From Pseudomonas defluvii (lineage in GTDB: Bacteria; Pseudomonadota; Gammaproteobacteria; Pseudomonadales; Pseudomonadaceae): a DNA stretch of 39,462 nt. The translations under genes were made by a program, and so were the position numbers. This document shows positions 31,541 to 39,462 of the stretch, piece after piece. The notes under the pieces were generated by a model. The model ran no database searches and was not told the DNA's origin. It was given only the letters and a program-made list of their open reading frames with translations. How positions within the stretch are numbered: the first letter of the stretch is position 1; each line of letters opens with the position of its first letter. The stretch lies in assembly GCF_001695625.1 (NCBI RefSeq), contig NZ_MBPN01000044.1, positions 1-39,462 on the forward strand, written 5' to 3'.

Positions 31541-33781
31541 ATGAGCTTCGGCGCCGATGAAGAAATCCTCCAGGATTTCCTGGTAGAAGCCGGCGAAATT
31601 CTTGAGCAACTGTCCGAGCAATTGGTCGAGCTGGAAAGCCGGCCTGATGATGCGGATCTGCTCAATGCAATCTTTCGCGGCTTTCACACTGTAAAAGGGG
31701 GCGCCGGCTTCCTCCAGCTCAATGAGCTGGTGGAGTGCTGCCATATTGCCGAGAACGTGTTCGACATTCTGCGCAAGGGTGAGCGTCGCGTTGACTCCGA
31801 GCTGATGGACGTGGTCCTGGAAGCCCTGGACACGGTCAACAGCATGTTCGGCCAGGTCCGCGAGCGCAGCGATGTGACGCCGGCCACGCCAGAGCTTCTG
31901 GCTGCGCTGGCACGCTTGGCTGAGCCGGCTTCGGCCCAGCAGGCCGCTGCACCCGAGCCAGAGCCAGAGCCGGTTGCCGAGGTGCCCGCTGAGCAAGCCT
32001 CTGGCGACATTACCGATACGGAGTTCGAGCAACTGCTCGACTCGCTCAACGCCGTCAAGGCCGAGGCCGAGGCGCCTGCTGCTCCGGCAGCAGCGGCGGG
32101 TGATGAAATCACCGATGCCGAATTTGAGTCATTGCTCGACCAACTGCACGGCAAAGGCCAGTTTGCTGCCGACAGCCTTCCCACACCTGCTGCGCCTGCG
32201 TCGGCAGCGGTTGTCGAGGCAGGCACTGAAGCCAGCAACGAAATTACCGACGACGAATTTGAAGCGCTGCTGGATCAGCTTCATGGCAAGGGTACCTTTG
32301 CTGTGGATGCACTGCCGGCCGCGGCTGTCGAGCCCGCTGCTACCGAAGCGTCTGGCGACCATATTTCCGAGCACGAGTTCGAAGCGTTGCTCGATCAGAT
32401 CCACGGCAAAGGTAAATTTGCCGAGGGCGCAGCAGCAACGGCCTCGGTCGCAGATGCGGCAGTAGCCAAGCCTGAGGCCAAACCTGCGGCCAAGCCCGTG
32501 CCCGCTGCAGCACCTGCACCTGCTCCCGTCGCCAAGCCTGCTGCCGCTGCAGCGGCAGCACCTGCGCGTCAGGCCGCTCCGGCGTCAGCCGACAAGCATG
32601 CCGCCAGCGAAGCCGAAACCACGGTGCGCGTCGATACTGCCCGCCTCGATGAGATCATGAACATGGTCGGCGAGCTGGTACTGGTGCGTAACCGCCTGGT
32701 TCGCCTGGGCTTGAACAGCGGCGATGAGGCCATGTCCAAGGCAGTGTCGAACCTTGACGTGGTCACCGCTGACCTGCAGACCGCGGTCATGAAGACCCGC
32801 ATGCAGCCGATCAAGAAGGTCTTCGGGCGCTTCCCGCGCCTGGTTCGTGACCTGGCGCGCCAGTTGAAGAAAGAGATCAACCTGGAGCTGGTGGGCGAAG
32901 AGACCGACCTGGACAAAAACCTGGTCGAGGCCTTGGCCGACCCGCTGGTTCACTTGGTGCGCAACGCTGTCGACCACGGTGTCGAAACACCGGAAGAGCG
33001 TGAAGCCGCAGGCAAATCGCGTGGTGGCAAGGTCGTACTGTCGGCTGAGCAGGAAGGCGATCACATCCTCTTGTCGATCTCTGACGACGGCAAGGGCATG
33101 GACCCCAACGTGCTGCGCGCCAAGGCGGTGGAAAAGGGCCTGATGGACAAGGATGCAGCCGATCGCCTGAGCGAGTCGGACTGCTACAACCTGATCTTCG
33201 CCCCGGGCTTTTCCACCAAGACCGAGATCTCCGATGTGTCTGGCCGTGGTGTCGGCATGGATGTGGTGAAAACCAAGATCTCCCAGCTCAACGGCTCGAT
33301 CAACATCTACTCGGCCAAGGGCCAGGGTTCGAAGATCGTGATCAAGGTGCCGTTGACCTTGGCGATCATGCCGACGCTGATGGTCATGCTGGGCAATCAG
33401 GCGTTCGCGTTCCCGCTGGTCAACGTCAACGAAATTTTCCACCTCGACCTGTCGCGTACCAACGTGGTTGACGGCCAGGAAGTGGTGATCGTACGCGACA
33501 AGGCGTTGCCACTGTTTTACCTCAAGCGCTGGTTGGTCAGCTCTGCCGCTCATGAAGAGCAGCACGAAGGCCATGTGGTGATCCTCTCGGTGGGCACTCA
33601 GCGGATCGGCTTCGTCGTCGATCAACTGGTCGGCCAGGAAGAGGTGGTCATCAAGCCGCTGGGCAAGATGCTGCAAGGCACCCCTGGGATGTCGGGCGCC
33701 ACCATTACCGGTGACGGGCGCATTGCGCTGATCCTCGACGTTCCGAGCATGCTCAAGCGTTACGCTGCCCGGCGTATTTGA
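31541..33781 (+). CDS. cheA: Chemotaxis histidine kinase CheA
   Basis: A 746-residue CheA. P1 (about 1-105) has phospho-acceptor H49 in FHTVKGGAGFL. A long linker (about 110-355) shows no normal CheY-binding P2 fold that I can recognise. It holds four copies of an EFExLLD motif (156-170, 189-209, 234-254, 274-294), three ending in HGKGxFA, and then an Ala/Pro stretch. P3 dimerisation is at about 360-430. P4 ATPase has the N-box HLVRNAVDHG (471-480) and DDGKGMD. P5 (about 605-746) binds CheW and receptors. The repeats may tether CheA to ParP at the pole, an inference based on known Vibrio ParP-CheA binding and on parP being encoded downstream. Confidence 0.98.
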   Translation: MSFGADEEILQDFLVEAGEILEQLSEQLVELESRPDDADLLNAIFRGFHTVKGGAGFLQLNELVECCHIAENVFDILRKGERRVDSELMDVVLEALDTVNSMFGQVRERSDVTPATPELLAALARLAEPASAQQAAAPEPEPEPVAEVPAEQASGDITDTEFEQLLDSLNAVKAEAEAPAAPAAAAGDEITDAEFESLLDQLHGKGQFAADSLPTPAAPASAAVVEAGTEASNEITDDEFEALLDQLHGKGTFAVDALPAAAVEPAATEASGDHISEHEFEALLDQIHGKGKFAEGAAATASVADAAVAKPEAKPAAKPVPAAAPAPAPVAKPAAAAAAAPARQAAPASADKHAASEAETTVRVDTARLDEIMNMVGELVLVRNRLVRLGLNSGDEAMSKAVSNLDVVTADLQTAVMKTRMQPIKKVFGRFPRLVRDLARQLKKEINLELVGEETDLDKNLVEALADPLVHLVRNAVDHGVETPEEREAAGKSRGGKVVLSAEQEGDHILLSISDDGKGMDPNVLRAKAVEKGLMDKDAADRLSESDCYNLIFAPGFSTKTEISDVSGRGVGMDVVKTKISQLNGSINIYSAKGQGSKIVIKVPLTLAIMPTLMVMLGNQAFAFPLVNVNEIFHLDLSRTNVVDGQEVVIVRDKALPLFYLKRWLVSSAAHEEQHEGHVVILSVGTQRIGFVVDQLVGQEEVVIKPLGKMLQGTPGMSGATITGDGRIALILDVPSMLKRYAARRI
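32006..32422 (+). repeat. Four EFExLLD repeats in the CheA linker
   Basis: Encoded peptides: ITDTEFEQLLDSL, ITDAEFESLLDQLHGKGQFA, ITDDEFEALLDQLHGKGTFA and ISEHEFEALLDQIHGKGKFA. They are spaced about 33 to 45 residues apart by Ala/Pro-rich spacers. The first copy is the most divergent and lacks HGKG. This looks like duplicated docking peptides. Confidence 0.85.
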
Positions 33782-33788
33782 TCCCGGT

Positions 33789-33810
33789 GGCGCGGTCTTT
33801 CGACCGCGCC
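33789..33810 (+). other. Intercistronic stem-loop between cheA and cheB
   Basis: GGCGCGGTC (33789-33797) and GACCGCGCC (33802-33810) form a perfect nine-base stem with a TTTC loop. It fills most of the 45-base gap and ends seven bases before the cheB ribosome site. There is no T run, so it is more likely an RNA processing or expression-balancing element than a terminator. Confidence 0.6.
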
Positions 33811-33826
33811 CCGTAATGGAGTGTTT

Positions 33827-34942
33827 ATGGCAGTCAAGGTCCTGGTGGTGGATGATTCCGGTTTCTTCCGCCGCCGTGTCTCGGAAATTCTTTCAGCGGA
33901 CCCGACTATCCAGGTCGTGGGCACCGCGACCAACGGCAAGGAAGCGATCGACCAAGCACTGTCGCTCAAGCCTGATGTCATCACCATGGACTATGAAATG
34001 CCCATGATGGATGGCATCACTGCCGTTCGGCACATCATGCAGCGTTGCCCGACGCCGGTGTTGATGTTCTCCTCGCTGACCCATGAAGGTGCTCGCGTTA
34101 CCCTTGATGCACTGGATGCCGGTGCGGTGGATTACCTGCCGAAGAACTTCGAGGACATCTCGCGCAACCCGGAAAAGGTCAAGCAACTGCTGTGCGAAAA
34201 GGTTCATACCATTTCCCGCAGTAACCGCCGCTTCAGCAGTTTCGCCACGCCAGCACCGGCTCCAGCGCCCAGCGCCCAGCACAGTGTCAGCAGCATGGCG
34301 TCGCCAGGCCTCTCGCGCCCAGCGCCTGCTAGCGCGCCAGCACGTGCGGCCGCACCCAGCTCGCCTGCACCCAAACGCAAGTCCTACAAGCTGTTGGCCA
34401 TCGGCACGTCGACAGGCGGCCCGGTTGCCCTGCAGCGCGTACTGACCCAGCTGCCGGCAAACTTCCCGGCGCCGATCGTATTGATCCAGCACATGCCGGC
34501 GGCGTTCACCAAGGCGTTTGCCGAACGCCTGGACAAGCTCTGCAAGATCAGTGTCAAGGAAGCCGAGGACGGTGACGTGTTGCGTCCAGGCCTGGCGCTG
34601 CTGGCCCCTGGTGGCAAGCAGATGATGGTTGATGCGCGGGGTACGGTGAAAATCCTCCCGGGCGACGAGCGTCTGAACTACAAACCGTGCGTGGACATCA
34701 CCTTTGGTTCTGCCGCGAAGTCCTACGGCGACAAGGTATTGGCCGTGGTGTTGACCGGCATGGGCGCTGATGGCCGCGAAGGTGCTCGCCTGCTCAAGCA
34801 GGGCGGCAGCCAGGTCTGGGCTCAGGATGAAGCCAGCTGCGTGATCTATGGCATGCCCATGGCGATCGTCAAGGCCAATCTGGCGGACGCGGTGTACGGC
34901 CTGGATGACATCGGTCGGCATCTGGTCGAGGCGTGCGTCTAA
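33827..34942 (+). CDS. cheB: Receptor methylesterase/glutamine deamidase CheB
   Basis: A 371-residue CheB. The receiver domain has phospho-acceptor D55 in [13 protein letters not shown]. An Ala/Pro/Ser-rich linker (about 140-183) leads to the esterase domain with triad S195 in GTSTGG, H222 in IQHMPAAFT and D315 in TGMGADG. It removes methyl groups from chemoreceptors for adaptation. ATG 33827 is chosen, since GGAG (33818-33821) is five bases upstream. Its stop overlaps motC by one base. No cheR lies in the window. Confidence 0.97.
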   Translation: MAVKVLVVDDSGFFRRRVSEILSADPTIQVVGTATNGKEAIDQALSLKPDVITMDYEMPMMDGITAVRHIMQRCPTPVLMFSSLTHEGARVTLDALDAGAVDYLPKNFEDISRNPEKVKQLLCEKVHTISRSNRRFSSFATPAPAPAPSAQHSVSSMASPGLSRPAPASAPARAAAPSSPAPKRKSYKLLAIGTSTGGPVALQRVLTQLPANFPAPIVLIQHMPAAFTKAFAERLDKLCKISVKEAEDGDVLRPGLALLAPGGKQMMVDARGTVKILPGDERLNYKPCVDITFGSAAKSYGDKVLAVVLTGMGADGREGARLLKQGGSQVWAQDEASCVIYGMPMAIVKANLADAVYGLDDIGRHLVEACV

Positions 34943-35682
34943 TGGATGTCTTGAGCCTCATCGGGATCATCCTGGCCTTTGTTGCCATCATTGGTGGCAA
35001 CTACCTGGAAGGCGGCCACCTGTCTGCCTTGATCAACGGCCCTGCGGCGCTGATCGTGCTCGGCGGCACGTTGGCGGCTTCGTTGCTGCAGTCGCCGATG
35101 AGCGCTTTCAAGCGCGCGATGCAGATTGTCATCTGGATCCTGTTCCCGCCACGGGTTGACCTGGCCGGTGGTATTGATCGGGTAGTCAACTGGAGCCTGA
35201 CGGCGCGCAAAGAGGGCCTGCTGGGCCTGGAAGGGGTGGCGGACGCCGAGCCCGATCCCTATGCGCGCAAGGGCTTGCAACTGCTGGTCGATGGTGCGGA
35301 GCCGGAAGCGATTCGCAGCATTCTCGAGGTGGATTTCTACACCCAGGAAAGCCGCGATATCCAGGCTGCAAAAGTGTTCGAGAGCATGGGCGGCTATGCG
35401 CCAACCATCGGCATCATCGGTGCGGTAATGGGTTTGATCCATGTGATGGGCAATCTGGCCGACCCGTCCCAGCTGGGCAATGGCATTGCCGTTGCGTTCG
35501 TGGCGACGATCTATGGTGTTGCCAGTGCCAACCTGATCCTGCTGCCGGTCGCCAACAAGCTCAAGGCGCTGGCCCTGCGTCAGTCGCGTTACCGGGAAAT
35601 GCTCCTGGAAGGCCTGTTGTCGATTGCAGAAGGTGAAAACCCGCGTTCGATCGAGTTGAAGCTTCAGGGCTTCATGGAGTAA
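34942..35682 (+). CDS. motC: Flagellar stator protein MotC (MotA-like)
   Basis: A 246-residue MotA-type protein with four membrane segments: an N-terminal pair (about 3-22 and 33-50) and a second pair (about 150-172 and 182-204). A large cytoplasmic loop between them carries charges that contact FliG. The TAATG start overlaps the cheB stop. It forms one of two stators in Pseudomonas, the other being MotAB elsewhere, and the MotCD pair is linked to swarming and high load. It is followed by its partner motD after three bases. Confidence 0.97.
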   Translation: MDVLSLIGIILAFVAIIGGNYLEGGHLSALINGPAALIVLGGTLAASLLQSPMSAFKRAMQIVIWILFPPRVDLAGGIDRVVNWSLTARKEGLLGLEGVADAEPDPYARKGLQLLVDGAEPEAIRSILEVDFYTQESRDIQAAKVFESMGGYAPTIGIIGAVMGLIHVMGNLADPSQLGNGIAVAFVATIYGVASANLILLPVANKLKALALRQSRYREMLLEGLLSIAEGENPRSIELKLQGFME

Positions 35683-35685
35683 TAC

Positions 35686-36573
35686 ATGGCTCGTCGTCGC
35701 GCCCCCGAGGAACATGAGAACCACGAACGCTGGCTGGTGTCGTACGCCGACTTCATTACCTTGTTGTTCGCCTTCTTCGTGGTCATGTACTCGATCTCCT
35801 CGATCAACGAGGGCAAGTACAAAATAATTTCCCAGGCCCTGCTCGGGGTTTTCAATGACCCCGAACGGAGCATGCGGCCGATTCCGATTGGCGATGAGCA
35901 GCCGCTCAGCGTCAAACCAGCCGAACCGCTGATCCGCGATAGCGAACAGGTCGATGCCGGGCTTGCTCAAACCAACAGCGATCCACTCAAGACCATCACC
36001 AACGATGTTCGGGACGCCTTCGGTGATTTGATCAAATCCGATCAGATGACGGTGCGCGGCAACGAGTTGTGGGTGGAGATCGAGTTGAACTCTTCGCTGC
36101 TGTTTGGCAGTGGCGACGCCATGCCCAGCGACGCGGCCTTCAATATCATCGAAAAAGTGGCGCGGATCCTGAAGCCTTTCGCCAACCCGGTGCATGTCGA
36201 AGGGTTCACCGACGATTTGCCGATTCGCACGGCGCAGTACCCGACCAACTGGGAGCTGTCGTCGGCGCGTGCGGCCAGCATTGTGCGCCTGTTGGCGATG
36301 GAAGGCGTTAACCCCGCACGCATGGCGTCGGTGGGCTATGGCGAGTTCCAGCCGATTGCCAGCAATACCACGGCAGAAGGGCGTGCGCGCAATCGTCGGG
36401 TGGTGCTGGTGATCTCGCGTAACCTGGAGGTGCGCCGCAGCCTGACCGGTACGGGCAGTGCCAATGCCACGCCAGATGCAGCAATGAAGCGAGCTGGCAC
36501 ACAAACTGCACCGCGAGTGGTATCACCGACGGTCGGGGCCAGCCCCGTCAATTCCCCGTCACCGACCTTATAA
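35686..36573 (+). CDS. motD: Flagellar stator protein MotD (MotB-like)
   Basis: A 295-residue MotB-type protein. A basic/acidic N-terminus precedes one membrane helix (about 20-38), with the proton-carrying D22 in SYADFITLLFAFFVVMYSIS. The periplasmic plug region leads to an OmpA-like peptidoglycan-binding domain (about 115-245, HVEGFTDDLPI and WELSSARAASIVRLL). A Thr/Pro/Ser-rich tail ends the protein. It anchors the MotC channel to the cell wall. GGAG in the end of motC is the ribosome site. Confidence 0.97.
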   Translation: MARRRAPEEHENHERWLVSYADFITLLFAFFVVMYSISSINEGKYKIISQALLGVFNDPERSMRPIPIGDEQPLSVKPAEPLIRDSEQVDAGLAQTNSDPLKTITNDVRDAFGDLIKSDQMTVRGNELWVEIELNSSLLFGSGDAMPSDAAFNIIEKVARILKPFANPVHVEGFTDDLPIRTAQYPTNWELSSARAASIVRLLAMEGVNPARMASVGYGEFQPIASNTTAEGRARNRRVVLVISRNLEVRRSLTGTGSANATPDAAMKRAGTQTAPRVVSPTVGASPVNSPSPTL

Positions 36574-36618
36574 CCGATCCCGGTAGGGCAGGTTGCCGTA
36601 GCGGGAGGAAGCAGCGCA

Positions 36619-37407
36619 ATGAGAGTCTGGGCAGTAGCCAATCAAAAAGGTGGCGTCGGCAAGACCACCACGTCCATCGCCTTGGCCGGTTTGCTGGCTG
36701 ATGCGGGCAAGCGCGTGGTCGTGGTTGACCTCGACCCTCATGGGTCCATGACCAGCTACTTCGGGCACAATCCCGATACCCTGGAGCACAGCAGCTTCGA
36801 CTTGTTCCTGCACAAGGGCACTGTCCCCGAAGGCTTGCCGGGGCAGCTGCTGCTGCCGACCAGTCACGACAATATCTCGTTGTTGCCATCGAGTACCGCC
36901 CTCGCCACCCTGGAGCGTCAGTCTCCCGGGCAAAGCGGCCTGGGCCTGGTGATCGCCAAGAGTCTGGCGCAGCTGTGGCAGGATTTCGACTACGCCATCA
37001 TCGACAGCCCACCGTTACTCGGCGTGTTGATGGTCAACGCCCTGGCTGCCAGCCAGCAACTGGTGATTCCAGTGCAAACCGAATACCTGGCGGTCAAAGG
37101 CCTGGAGCGCATGGTCAGCACGCTTGCGATGGTGAACCGCTCACGCAAGCAGGCGTTGCCGTTCCATATCGTGCCGACGTTGTTCGATCGGCGTACCCAG
37201 GCTTCCATGGGCACGCTGCGGGTGCTGCGTGACAGTTACCCGGAACATATCTGGCAGGGCTACATCCCGGTTGATACGCGCCTGCGTGATGCCAGCCGGG
37301 CCGGTTTGACGCCTTCGCAATTCGATGGCAAAAGCCGTGGCGTAACCGCTTACAGGGCGCTGCTCAAGCAGTTGCTTACCCACAACGCCGCAGCGCAGGT
37401 GGCTTGA
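36619..37407 (+). CDS. parC: ParA-like ATPase for polar chemosensory array (ParC)
   Basis: A 262-residue ParA/Soj-family ATPase. The deviant Walker A KGGVGKTTT begins at K10, followed by VVVVDLDPHGSMTSYFG and the switch II segment AIIDSPPLLG. There is no helix-turn-helix extension and no parB or origin near it, so it is not a chromosome-partition gene. Position between motD and parP matches ParC, which binds the pole and recruits the chemotaxis array so each daughter inherits one. GGGAGGA is the ribosome site. The symbol parC also names topoisomerase IV subunit A, which this is not. Confidence 0.9.
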   Translation: MRVWAVANQKGGVGKTTTSIALAGLLADAGKRVVVVDLDPHGSMTSYFGHNPDTLEHSSFDLFLHKGTVPEGLPGQLLLPTSHDNISLLPSSTALATLERQSPGQSGLGLVIAKSLAQLWQDFDYAIIDSPPLLGVLMVNALAASQQLVIPVQTEYLAVKGLERMVSTLAMVNRSRKQALPFHIVPTLFDRRTQASMGTLRVLRDSYPEHIWQGYIPVDTRLRDASRAGLTPSQFDGKSRGVTAYRALLKQLLTHNAAAQVA

Positions 37408-38276
37408 TGACTCGCCCCGCGCTGATCGCCACCCGGCCACAAATGGCCCTGCAATCCTACCTGGATGGCTTGTTGCAGGAAGCGACCGAAGAGTTGGAGC
37501 CGCCGCGTGTTGAAACGCTTCGCCCGCCTGTCGAAGTGCCAGCGGAACTGGACGAATTTCAGGCTGCCGTGCTTGAAGAGCAGGTGCGTGATGCCAAGCG
37601 CCAGCCGTCTGTATCGGTAGAAGTCACCACAACGGTCTTTGCCGAGCCGAGCCGGCTGGCAATGCCTGTTATCGCGCCACCGCTGGAGGTCGCAGTAGCC
37701 CCAGCGGCTCCGGTGGTTGAGGCGCCAGTGCCGGTTGAACCCTTGGTTGAGGTTCATCTGCCGCCTGCGCTCAATCCGCCAGTGCCTCCGGCTAGCACAG
37801 ACGGTCGCCCAGCCTGGGCTGCCGAACCGTTTGAGTGCCTGTTGTTCGATGTCGCCGGGCTGACGCTGGCCGTTCCGCTGGTCTGCCTGGGCTCGATCTA
37901 CTCGCTGGCGGGTCAGGAACTGACACCGTTGTTCGGCCAACCTGACTGGTTTCTTGGCATTCTGCCGAGCCAGGCCGGCAACCTGAAAGTGCTGGACACT
38001 GCCCGTTGGGTCATGCCGGACCGCTACCGCGATGATTTCCGTCAGGGGCTGCAGTATGTGATTTCGGTGCAAGGCTACGAGTGGGGGCTGGCGGTGCATC
38101 AGGTCAGCCGCTCGCTGCGCCTGGACCCCGGCGAAATCAAATGGCGTAGCCAACGTGGCCAGCGGCCATGGCTGGCCGGTACCGTGATTGAGCATATGTG
38201 CGCGTTGCTGGATGTCGCCGAACTGGCTGAGCTGATTGCCAGCGGCGCGGTCAAGCAGATGCACAAACAACCATAA
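37407..38276 (+). CDS. parP: CheW-like array-positioning protein (ParP)
   Basis: A 289-residue protein. A variable Pro/Val/Glu-rich region (about 30-130) precedes a C-terminal CheW-like domain (about 140-285, ECLLFDVAGLTLAVPLVCLGSIY and GLAVHQVSRSLRLDPGEIKWR). ParP proteins couple ParC to CheA and receptors through this domain. The start ATG overlaps the parC stop (TGATG), so the partners are coupled. True CheW follows separately at 38344. Confidence 0.9.
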   Translation: MTRPALIATRPQMALQSYLDGLLQEATEELEPPRVETLRPPVEVPAELDEFQAAVLEEQVRDAKRQPSVSVEVTTTVFAEPSRLAMPVIAPPLEVAVAPAAPVVEAPVPVEPLVEVHLPPALNPPVPPASTDGRPAWAAEPFECLLFDVAGLTLAVPLVCLGSIYSLAGQELTPLFGQPDWFLGILPSQAGNLKVLDTARWVMPDRYRDDFRQGLQYVISVQGYEWGLAVHQVSRSLRLDPGEIKWRSQRGQRPWLAGTVIEHMCALLDVAELAELIASGAVKQMHKQP

Positions 38277-38283
38277 ATGATGG

Positions 38284-38330
38284 CCGCACCGCGTGCGGTC
38301 ACACTGAGCACACCGCCAACGGCGGATTTT
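38284..38330 (+). other. Two hairpins between parP and cheW
   Basis: CCGCAC-CGC-GTGCGG lies at 38284-38298 and CCGCC-AAC-GGCGG followed by ATTTT at 38313-38330. The second is a weak terminator-like stem with a short U run, just before the cheW ribosome site. It could partly reduce transcription or stabilise cheW RNA. Confidence 0.45.
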
Positions 38331-38343
38331 GAGGGTTAGGGGA

Positions 38344-38823
38344 ATGAAAAAGACATCTGCACAAGGTTCCGAAGATCCGATTCTGCAGTGGGTGACCTTC
38401 CGCCTGGACAACGAGTCCTACGGCATCAATGTGATGCAAGTGCAGGAAGTGCTTCGCTACACCGAGATTGCGCCTGTGCCGGGTGCGCCGAGCTACGTGC
38501 TGGGCATCATCAACCTGCGCGGTAACGTCGTCACCGTGATCGATACGCGTCAGCGCTTTGGCCTGGCACCGACCGATGTCAGCGACAACACCCGTATCGT
38601 CATCATCGAAGCGGACAAGCAAGTCGTTGGTATTCTGGTCGACAGCGTTGCCGAAGTGGTTTACCTGCGCCAATCGGAAGTTGAAACCGCGCCGAATGTG
38701 GGCAACGAGGAATCGGCCAAGTTCATTCAAGGCGTATGCAACAAGAACGGCGAGCTGCTGATTCTGGTTGAGTTGGACAAGATGATGACCGAGGAAGAGT
38801 GGTCAGAGCTGGAGAACATCTGA
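38344..38823 (+). CDS. cheW: Chemotaxis coupling protein CheW
   Basis: A 159-residue CheW. The double beta-barrel fold is clear from VTFRLDNESYGINVMQVQEV, the PGAPSYVLGIINLRGNVVTVID core and IVIIEADKQVVGILVDSV. It links chemoreceptors to CheA P5. AGGGGA before ATG 38344 sets the start. An in-frame start 15 bases earlier lacks a site. Length and motifs are normal. Confidence 0.97.
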   Translation: MKKTSAQGSEDPILQWVTFRLDNESYGINVMQVQEVLRYTEIAPVPGAPSYVLGIINLRGNVVTVIDTRQRFGLAPTDVSDNTRIVIIEADKQVVGILVDSVAEVVYLRQSEVETAPNVGNEESAKFIQGVCNKNGELLILVELDKMMTEEEWSELENI

Positions 38824-38824
38824 T

Positions 38825-39217
38825 TTGATTTTCGAGGTTGCAGTCATTTTTCTGGCGCTGCTCTGGGCGGTGAGCCTGTGGCTGTTTCTGGGGTATAGCA
38901 AGCGCCAGCGTGAGCTGGCCTCGCAACAGGCCCAGGGTGATGCGCTGCGCGATCAGCGCATCAAGGACCTGGCCAAGCGCCTGGACGATTACCAGAATGG
39001 CACCGTGCGAATGGGCGAAGCCCTGCATGAGTTGCGTGCGGTCGTGGCACCGTTGCCTGACAAGCTGATGCAGTTGGAGCAGCGTGACCCCAACAGCCTG
39101 TCGTTTGCCCAGGCCGAGCGCTTGGTCGGCATGGGTGCCAGCGTCGACGAACTGACCCAGTCCTGCGGCCTGACCCAGGCCGAGGCAGAGCTGATGAGTA
39201 AGCTGCACCGCGGCTAA
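38825..39217 (+). CDS. DUF2802 membrane-anchored protein
   Basis: A 130-residue protein that begins with TTG one base after the cheW stop. One N-terminal membrane helix (about 3-23, FEVAVIFLALLWAVSLWLFLG) is followed by a basic turn (YSKRQRE), a helical probably coiled-coil stretch (about 25-85), and a small C-terminal helical domain with AERLVGMGASVDELTQSCGLTQAEAELMSKLH that resembles a helix-turn-helix. DUF2802 genes accompany Pseudomonas cheW at this place. The function is unknown. Since it is last in the chemotaxis operon and membrane anchored, a role in array or stator placement is possible, but this is inference. Confidence 0.85.
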   Translation: MIFEVAVIFLALLWAVSLWLFLGYSKRQRELASQQAQGDALRDQRIKDLAKRLDDYQNGTVRMGEALHELRAVVAPLPDKLMQLEQRDPNSLSFAQAERLVGMGASVDELTQSCGLTQAEAELMSKLHRG

Positions 39218-39250
39218 GCACCCAATCAGCTGCATCAAGGCCAAGATAAA

Positions 39251-39342
39251 CCGCCGTTTACCTTCACGGATAAGCGGCGAGTTCCTCCCTTATCCCGACA
39301 ACCGGCCCTGCGCTACGTGAAGCCTTCGCGGACAAGCGAAGC
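39251..39342 (+). repeat. REP-like hairpin cluster after DUF2802
   Basis: CGCCGTTTA (39252-39260) pairs with TAAGCGGCG (39271-39279), and CTTCGC (39324-39329) pairs with GCGAAG (39336-39341). Both contain CCTTC-[AG]-CGG-A-[CT]-AAG-type cores that resemble Pseudomonas REPs, pointing to two decayed copies. No gene is visible between 39218 and the end of the window. Confidence 0.45.
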
Positions 39343-39440
39343 AGCGAGCATCTGCGAGTGCTTTGCTGGTTAGTGCGCGGAATGTCAGGCGCTGCAAGGC
39401 GTCCCTTCAGGAGGCTGAGTGGAGCCATCGCGTAGTGGGG

Positions 39441-39462
39441 TGCGAGGCATGGATGCCTCGCA
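39441..39462 (+). repeat. Perfect palindrome at the window edge
   Basis: The ten-base arms TGCGAGGCAT and ATGCCTCGCA enclose GG. The element reaches the last base, so what follows (T run, gene start) cannot be seen. It may be part of a terminator or another repeat. Confidence 0.55.

Noticed and set aside
36619..38276. Plasmid or chromosome partition locus (parA with a partner)
   Set aside because: The downstream partner has a CheW-like domain, not ParB motifs, no centromere-like repeats are visible, and the context is chemotaxis.

Overview
The window is one nearly unbroken flagellar and chemotaxis chromosomal cluster of a Pseudomonas, most like the P. putida/P. fluorescens group. The assignment rests on gene order, on Pseudomonas-specific regulators (FleQ, FleS/FleR, FleN, FlhF), on the MotC/MotD stator pair, on the ParC/ParP polar chemotaxis proteins, and on degenerate Pseudomonas-type REP sequences in some gaps. 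All 42 coding regions called are on the + strand. No rRNA, tRNA, CRISPR array, insertion sequence or prophage gene was seen.

Layout. (1) 1-5005: a KAS III (FabH-like) gene, flagellin fliC behind a clear FliA (sigma-28) promoter, flaG, fliD, then fliS with its own FliA promoter and a FliT-like chaperone. (2) 5179-9455: the master regulator fleQ and the fleS-fleR two-component pair, the latter behind a sigma-54 promoter. (3) 9576-15415: fliEFGHIJ (MS ring, switch, export ATPase) from a near-perfect sigma-54 promoter. (4) 15504-17891: an HsbA-HsbR-HptB phosphorelay/partner-switch module inserted between fliJ and fliK. (5) 17989-24915: fliK, then fliLMNOPQR-flhB, each group with a sigma-54 promoter. 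(6) 25096-30238: flhA (sigma-54 promoter), flhF, fleN, fliA. (7) 30333-39217: cheY, cheZ, cheA, cheB, motC, motD, parC, parP, cheW and a DUF2802 gene. The last ~245 bases hold only repeats and hairpins.

How it works together. FleQ with sigma-54 should switch on fleSR, fliE, fliL, flhA and probably fliK. FleR then serves later class genes elsewhere, and FliA made from the flhA-fliA block drives fliC and fliS. FlhF and FleN set polar placement and number. ParC and ParP place the chemosensory array at the pole, probably through the unusual repeats in the CheA linker.

Most of the window is a known type of system. The observations most worth testing are: a shared GTCAAAA-N3-TGC element at the same 28-base distance downstream of the fliE and flhA sigma-54 promoters; four EFExLLD repeats in CheA beside parC/parP; the Hsb/HptB module inside the cluster; a small ORF between flhF and fleN; and several intercistronic hairpins.
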